From positions 1 through 8,518 of the forward strand of contig JAGVKR010000519.1 of assembly GCA_020050375.1 (NCBI GenBank): 8,518 nucleotides of DNA, given 5' to 3'. The notes under the pieces were generated by a model, which was not told where the DNA came from, made no database searches, and saw nothing but the letters and a program-made list of their open reading frames with translations. The first letter of the stretch is position 1; each line of letters starts with the position of its first letter. The translations under genes were made by a program, and so were the position numbers. Source of the DNA: Planctomycetales bacterium. Its GTDB lineage: Bacteria > Planctomycetota > Planctomycetia > Planctomycetales > Planctomycetaceae. Positions 5,708 to 8,518 of the stretch are shown in pieces.

Positions 5708-7150
5708 TCACTTCCCCACAAACTCCACCAGCCGCCGGTACGTTTCTTCTGCGGTCTTCCACTTCACCGTGCGGGCCGGATGGGGGCTGGGGGCGCCTGC
5801 CGGCAACGTGTGCGAGACCCCCAGCGCGGCGCCCGAATCGACGCTCGCCGTGTTGACCAGCGAACCGATCGTCTGGACGCCCGTTTGCCGGTTCCCTTGG
5901 TGGCAGCGGCGGCAATCGGCCGTCAGTTGCATGGTCCGTCCCCCCGAGCCCCAGTCGCGGGCCATCTCGTTCTCGAACAGCACGCGATAGACGGGGAGAT
6001 CGTCCGGCTCGCGGTGCAATCCGCCGTGCTGCATTCCCCCCTCGGCCAGCGCGAGGCGTCGCTTGAGCGTGTACTTGGCCGCGTTCACGCCGTTCCCCAG
6101 ATTCGTGCTGCGATCTTCGATTCCGTCACTCTTCTTGAAGACCAGAATGCGAACCGACTCAACGATCGACGTGAGAACCATCTGCATGTTCGTATCGAGT
6201 GCGATTAGAAACTGCAGCAGCGCGACCTCCGTCCCTGCCGGCAGCTCGGGCGCATCGGGTTTGAGCGTAATGCTCCCGTGCTGTGCCGAGGCCCGCCAGT
6301 CGATTCCGTTGGCATCGAGCTCCTTCAGGTAGTTTTCGAACTGCGACCGCCCTTTCGGGAACCGGCAAAACACGCGGAAGTAAGACCGACCCTGGAAGGC
6401 CCGCATGTGCAGAAACACATAGCGCCGTTCGACATCTTCCGTCCGCCGCGCCTGAAAGAAATCGACCTCCTGCCATTCGTCGTCCGCCGACAGAATCCGC
6501 GGCGGCAGGTAGTCGCGCTTCGGATCAAACTCGTGCGTCGCGGCGAAATGCCCCGATTGAACCGCCAACGCATAGTTGTCCGGAAGCTGGGCCAGCGTCT
6601 CCGCCGGAAGGGCCAGCGTCTGAATCGCGCGGGCCAGTTTGCCGCACAGCTCGTAACGGCGCTGTCGAGTTTCAGAATCCCCTTTGCGCGCGATGTGGCG
6701 GTTCATCAGAAAATCGAACATGGCCCACAAGTCGCGCTGGAGCAGCGCCCGTTTGAGCGGATCGGTCGAGAGTTTTTCGCCCCCCTCCGCGAGGAATTTT
6801 TCCAGCAACCCTTCGAGCCGCGCGGCATTCGCCGGCTCGTCCCAATACGTCGTCCCGCCCCACCCGAAAAACTCGATCCGGTCCCCTCCCTCAATCCGCG
6901 CGACCGGCGGCCCGTCCTGGACGGAAGGCAGCATGCTGGGACGGATCGTGATCGCCGCGAAGAGTCGATTCCACAGATGCTGCGGATCGGCATCGAACAA
7001 CGGCAGCGGCTCCGTCGAGCGAAGCGATCCCGCCAGTTCGCCCGTGTGATAATAGGCCGGATCCTGCTCGGCGATGTCCGCCGCTTGAATCGGCGCGAGC
7101 ATCAACGCAGTCAACAGTGTGCCGCAAGTCAGAACGAGCGCAATTCGCAT
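5708..7150 (-). CDS. Exported protein with one C-terminal CXXCH haem motif
   Basis: The protein has 480 residues. Residues 1-23 are a Sec signal peptide (LVLTCGTLLTALMLAP, cleavage expected after IQA). The long middle part (24-400) was not recognised. It is mixed in composition, with aromatic-rich stretches such as RIEFFGWGGTTYWDEP (91-106) and charged helical segments (110-175). Near the C-terminus TADCRRCHQGN (410-420) carries C413-R-R-C416-H417, the covalent haem attachment motif of c-type cytochromes. It is the only CXXCH, and the mature protein has just two other cysteines (C169, C262). No methionine follows the motif, so any sixth haem ligand would come from elsewhere or be absent. The product is probably periplasmic and haem-bearing; a redox role is inferred. 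The ATG at 7150 is favoured over the upstream frame (open to 7252) by AGGGA 9-13 bases upstream and by the signal peptide. It is separated by 264 bases from the lactonase gene and has its own promoter. Confidence 0.85.
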   Translation of the reverse strand: MRIALVLTCGTLLTALMLAPIQAADIAEQDPAYYHTGELAGSLRSTEPLPLFDADPQHLWNRLFAAITIRPSMLPSVQDGPPVARIEGGDRIEFFGWGGTTYWDEPANAARLEGLLEKFLAEGGEKLSTDPLKRALLQRDLWAMFDFLMNRHIARKGDSETRQRRYELCGKLARAIQTLALPAETLAQLPDNYALAVQSGHFAATHEFDPKRDYLPPRILSADDEWQEVDFFQARRTEDVERRYVFLHMRAFQGRSYFRVFCRFPKGRSQFENYLKELDANGIDWRASAQHGSITLKPDAPELPAGTEVALLQFLIALDTNMQMVLTSIVESVRILVFKKSDGIEDRSTNLGNGVNAAKYTLKRRLALAEGGMQHGGLHREPDDLPVYRVLFENEMARDWGSGGRTMQLTADCRRCHQGNRQTGVQTIGSLVNTASVDSGAALGVSHTLPAGAPSPHPARTVKWKTAEETYRRLVEFVGK

Positions 7151-7179
7151 GGCGGGTTCCCTGATTTGTGAGTCGACAC

Positions 7180-7200
7180 CTCTCGAAGGATTGTCGAGAG
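7180..7200 (-). promoter_or_regulatory. Palindrome overlapping a -10 box
   Basis: CTCTCGA (7180-7186) and TCGAGAG (7194-7200) are perfect 7-bp arms around 7 bases, 21 bp in all. The palindrome overlaps the predicted -10 box and start region of the haem-motif gene. This fits an operator for a dimeric regulator, though it could also fold in the leader RNA. No regulator gene adjoins it. Confidence 0.45.
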
Positions 7201-7218
7201 ATCGCGGGACCGCGTCAA
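7190..7218 (-). promoter_or_regulatory. Predicted sigma70-type promoter of the haem-motif gene
   Basis: On the minus strand TTGACG (7218-7213) is followed after exactly 17 bases by GACAAT (7195-7190). The -35 matches consensus at five of six positions and the -10 at four of six. Transcription would start near 7183, giving a leader of about 33 bases before the ATG at 7150. Confidence 0.45.
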
Positions 7219-7345
7219 CCAGCCGCGAATGGGTGGCAAAAGCGGGATGCACCGGTCAATGGGGGCATCGACATCCAAGCAGATTCTTCTTCTTCCCACC
7301 CTCTTGACGGGGGAGGGGTGGCTCGTCGGCGTCAAGCAAACGCTC

Positions 7346-7359
7346 CTGGTCGTGACCAG
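7346..7359 (-). terminator. Weak terminator-like hairpin after the lactonase gene
   Basis: CTGGT and ACCAG pair around CGTG, 56 bases beyond the lactonase-type stop. On the transcribed strand it is followed by GAGCGTTTGCTT, a poor U-tract. A second imperfect stem (CCACCCTC with GAGGGGTGG, about 7296-7322) lies further on. Either may end the transcript; neither is a strong intrinsic terminator. Confidence 0.25.
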
Positions 7360-7414
7360 CCGAAATTGTCACCCTCCGCTGGATATCGGCCACTGTCCAT
7401 CCGTGAACGGAAGA

Positions 7415-8479
7415 CTACAATTCGACCGCCATCACCCACGTCAAGCTCTGGCCGATGTCGTACGTCTCAAGGCGCGTGAGTTTGCCCGTCTCGGGAGCAC
7501 ACTCGAAGAACGCGAGTTTGCCCGATCCTTCCCCCGCGCCAAAGGCGAATCGACCGCTCGGCGCAATGTCGAACGAACGCGGCGTTTTCTCGGTCGGCGT
7601 CTGCCCGATCGCCGTCAGTTCCCCCTGATCGCCGATCGAGAACCCCGCCAGGCTGTCGTGTCCTCGATTCGAGATCCAAACGAACTTCCCATTGGGATGG
7701 ACTTTGACTTCCGCGGTCGAGTTTGTGGAGGTGAAATCGGCGGGAAGGGTCGAGAGGGTCTGGAGCGGTTTCAGTCCGCCTTTCGGGTCAATCTGATACG
7801 CCGTCACGCTGCTCCCGGATTCATCGGACGTGAACGCGAGATCTTTTGTGGGATGAAACGCCAGATGTCGTGGGCCCGATTTTTCGGCTCCGCCGGGCGC
7901 GAGTCCCATTTCCGTGAGCATGCCGGTTGTTGCGTCGAATCGAAATTGATAGACCGCGTTGGGAGCGACGTGCGGCACGTAGACTTTGCTGTTGTCGCGG
8001 CTCACGGCGATGCAATGCGCGGTCCTCGCCGTGACGACCGTCTGCACGGCGGGACTGGCAATCGAACCATCGTCGTTGAGTTTGTGCACGACGACTTTGC
8101 CGGCGGCGTACGACGCGGAGAGCAGCCATTTCCCCGATCGATCGGTCGCGACGAAGGCCGCGTTTTCACCTTCGGGCAGCGACACCTCATTGAGCCGCGT
8201 TAAAGCTCCCGTCGCCCGATCAATGCGATAACTGCCAATTTTGCTGATGTTCCGCAGCGAAGCATACATGTGCTTTTTGTGCGGGTCGACGCCGAGCGAT
8301 CCGGGGCCCCCCTCCACGGCGAACGTCTCGATGGCCTTGAGTTTCTTCGCCTGAGAGTCGAGTCGAAAGACTTGAATCTGCTGCTCGGGGGCTTTTGAGA
8401 CATAGACGAAAATGGGAGATTTCTCCTGGGCTAGAATCGAAGTCGGATCACAAAACCCGGCAAGGACCATCCCCGCCAT
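7415..8479 (-). CDS. Exported lactonase-family beta-propeller (6-phosphogluconolactonase-like)
   Basis: The protein has 354 residues from the ATG at 8479; the stop is TAG. It fits the seven-bladed YbhE/Pgl lactonase family. Marks are FVYVSKAPEQQIQVFRLD (24-41, blade 1), SGPRHLAFHPTKDLAF (201-216), AEVKVHPNGKFVWISNRGHDSLAGF in two parts (256-280) and TPRSFDIAPSGRFAFGAGE (299-317). Intracellular members open 6-phosphogluconolactone to 6-phosphogluconate in the oxidative pentose phosphate pathway. Here a hydrophobic N-terminus, VLAGFCDPTSILAQ, implies export, so another lactone or a binding role is possible. The start is uncertain: GGAG lies 10 bases before the ATG at 8479, but the frame stays open to 8518 and adds RNSGICWRVLC, which would give the signal peptide its missing basic region. 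The real start may thus lie outside the window. It is followed 264 bases later by the haem-motif gene on the same strand. Confidence 0.88.
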   Translation of the reverse strand: MAGMVLAGFCDPTSILAQEKSPIFVYVSKAPEQQIQVFRLDSQAKKLKAIETFAVEGGPGSLGVDPHKKHMYASLRNISKIGSYRIDRATGALTRLNEVSLPEGENAAFVATDRSGKWLLSASYAAGKVVVHKLNDDGSIASPAVQTVVTARTAHCIAVSRDNSKVYVPHVAPNAVYQFRFDATTGMLTEMGLAPGGAEKSGPRHLAFHPTKDLAFTSDESGSSVTAYQIDPKGGLKPLQTLSTLPADFTSTNSTAEVKVHPNGKFVWISNRGHDSLAGFSIGDQGELTAIGQTPTEKTPRSFDIAPSGRFAFGAGEGSGKLAFFECAPETGKLTRLETYDIGQSLTWVMAVEL

Positions 8480-8518
8480 GCAGAGGACTCTCCAGCATAT
8501 GCCCGAATTGCGAAGTCC

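Noticed and set aside
6278..7171. 297-codon plus-strand frame
   Set aside because: It is antisense to the haem-motif gene, arginine- and proline-rich, without domains or start signals.
7229..8203. 324-codon plus-strand frame
   Set aside because: It is antisense to the lactonase-type gene, whose minus-strand product has clear family motifs.

Overview
The window looks like chromosomal DNA of a planctomycete, probably of the Planctomycetaceae/Pirellulaceae type. It is GC-rich and sparsely packed, and several secreted proteins carry Sec signal peptides. The gene families present (ceramidase N-terminal family, kelch propeller, exported lactonase propeller, exported CXXCH haem protein) are ones planctomycetes often carry. 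The intergenic DNA also holds a dispersed repeat with the core CGAAGCGTYAGCGAGGGA that I associate with planctomycete genomes. The assignment rests on protein style and this repeat; no rRNA or other marker gene is present. No phage, transposase, CRISPR array, tRNA or rRNA was seen.

Layout. Positions 1-549 hold no gene I can support, only one strong hairpin. Positions 550-4105 carry three minus-strand genes: a secreted six-bladed kelch propeller (550-1797), a secreted neutral/alkaline-ceramidase-family protein (2162-3466) and a four-helix membrane protein of unknown function (3671-4105). The spacers between them carry the planctomycete-type repeat in two near-identical direct copies flanking the ceramidase-family gene. 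One of these copies also has an inverted partner that makes a long hairpin.

Positions 4475-5582 are a plus-strand two-gene unit: a two-helix SPFH/Band 7 membrane protein followed 22 bases later by a 65-residue ribbon-helix-helix (Arc-type) DNA-binding protein. Its promoter (TTGACG, 16-base spacer, TATCAT) is overlaid by ATATCA/TGATAT half-sites repeated exactly every 11 bases, a plausible operator for the small DNA-binding protein. Two heptanucleotide tandem arrays of different sequence lie on the two sides of this unit.

Positions 5708-8518 carry two more minus-strand genes. One is an exported 480-residue protein of unrecognised fold with one C-terminal CXXCH haem motif (5708-7150); its promoter has a 21-bp palindrome over the -10 box. 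The other is an exported lactonase-type beta-propeller protein resembling 6-phosphogluconolactonase (7415-8479), whose start may lie beyond the window edge.

The genes do not form one pathway. The kelch, ceramidase-like and lactonase products look like independent cell-envelope or periplasmic proteins. The SPFH/RHH pair is the most system-like element: a membrane scaffold protein that may share an autoregulated transcript with its own repressor.
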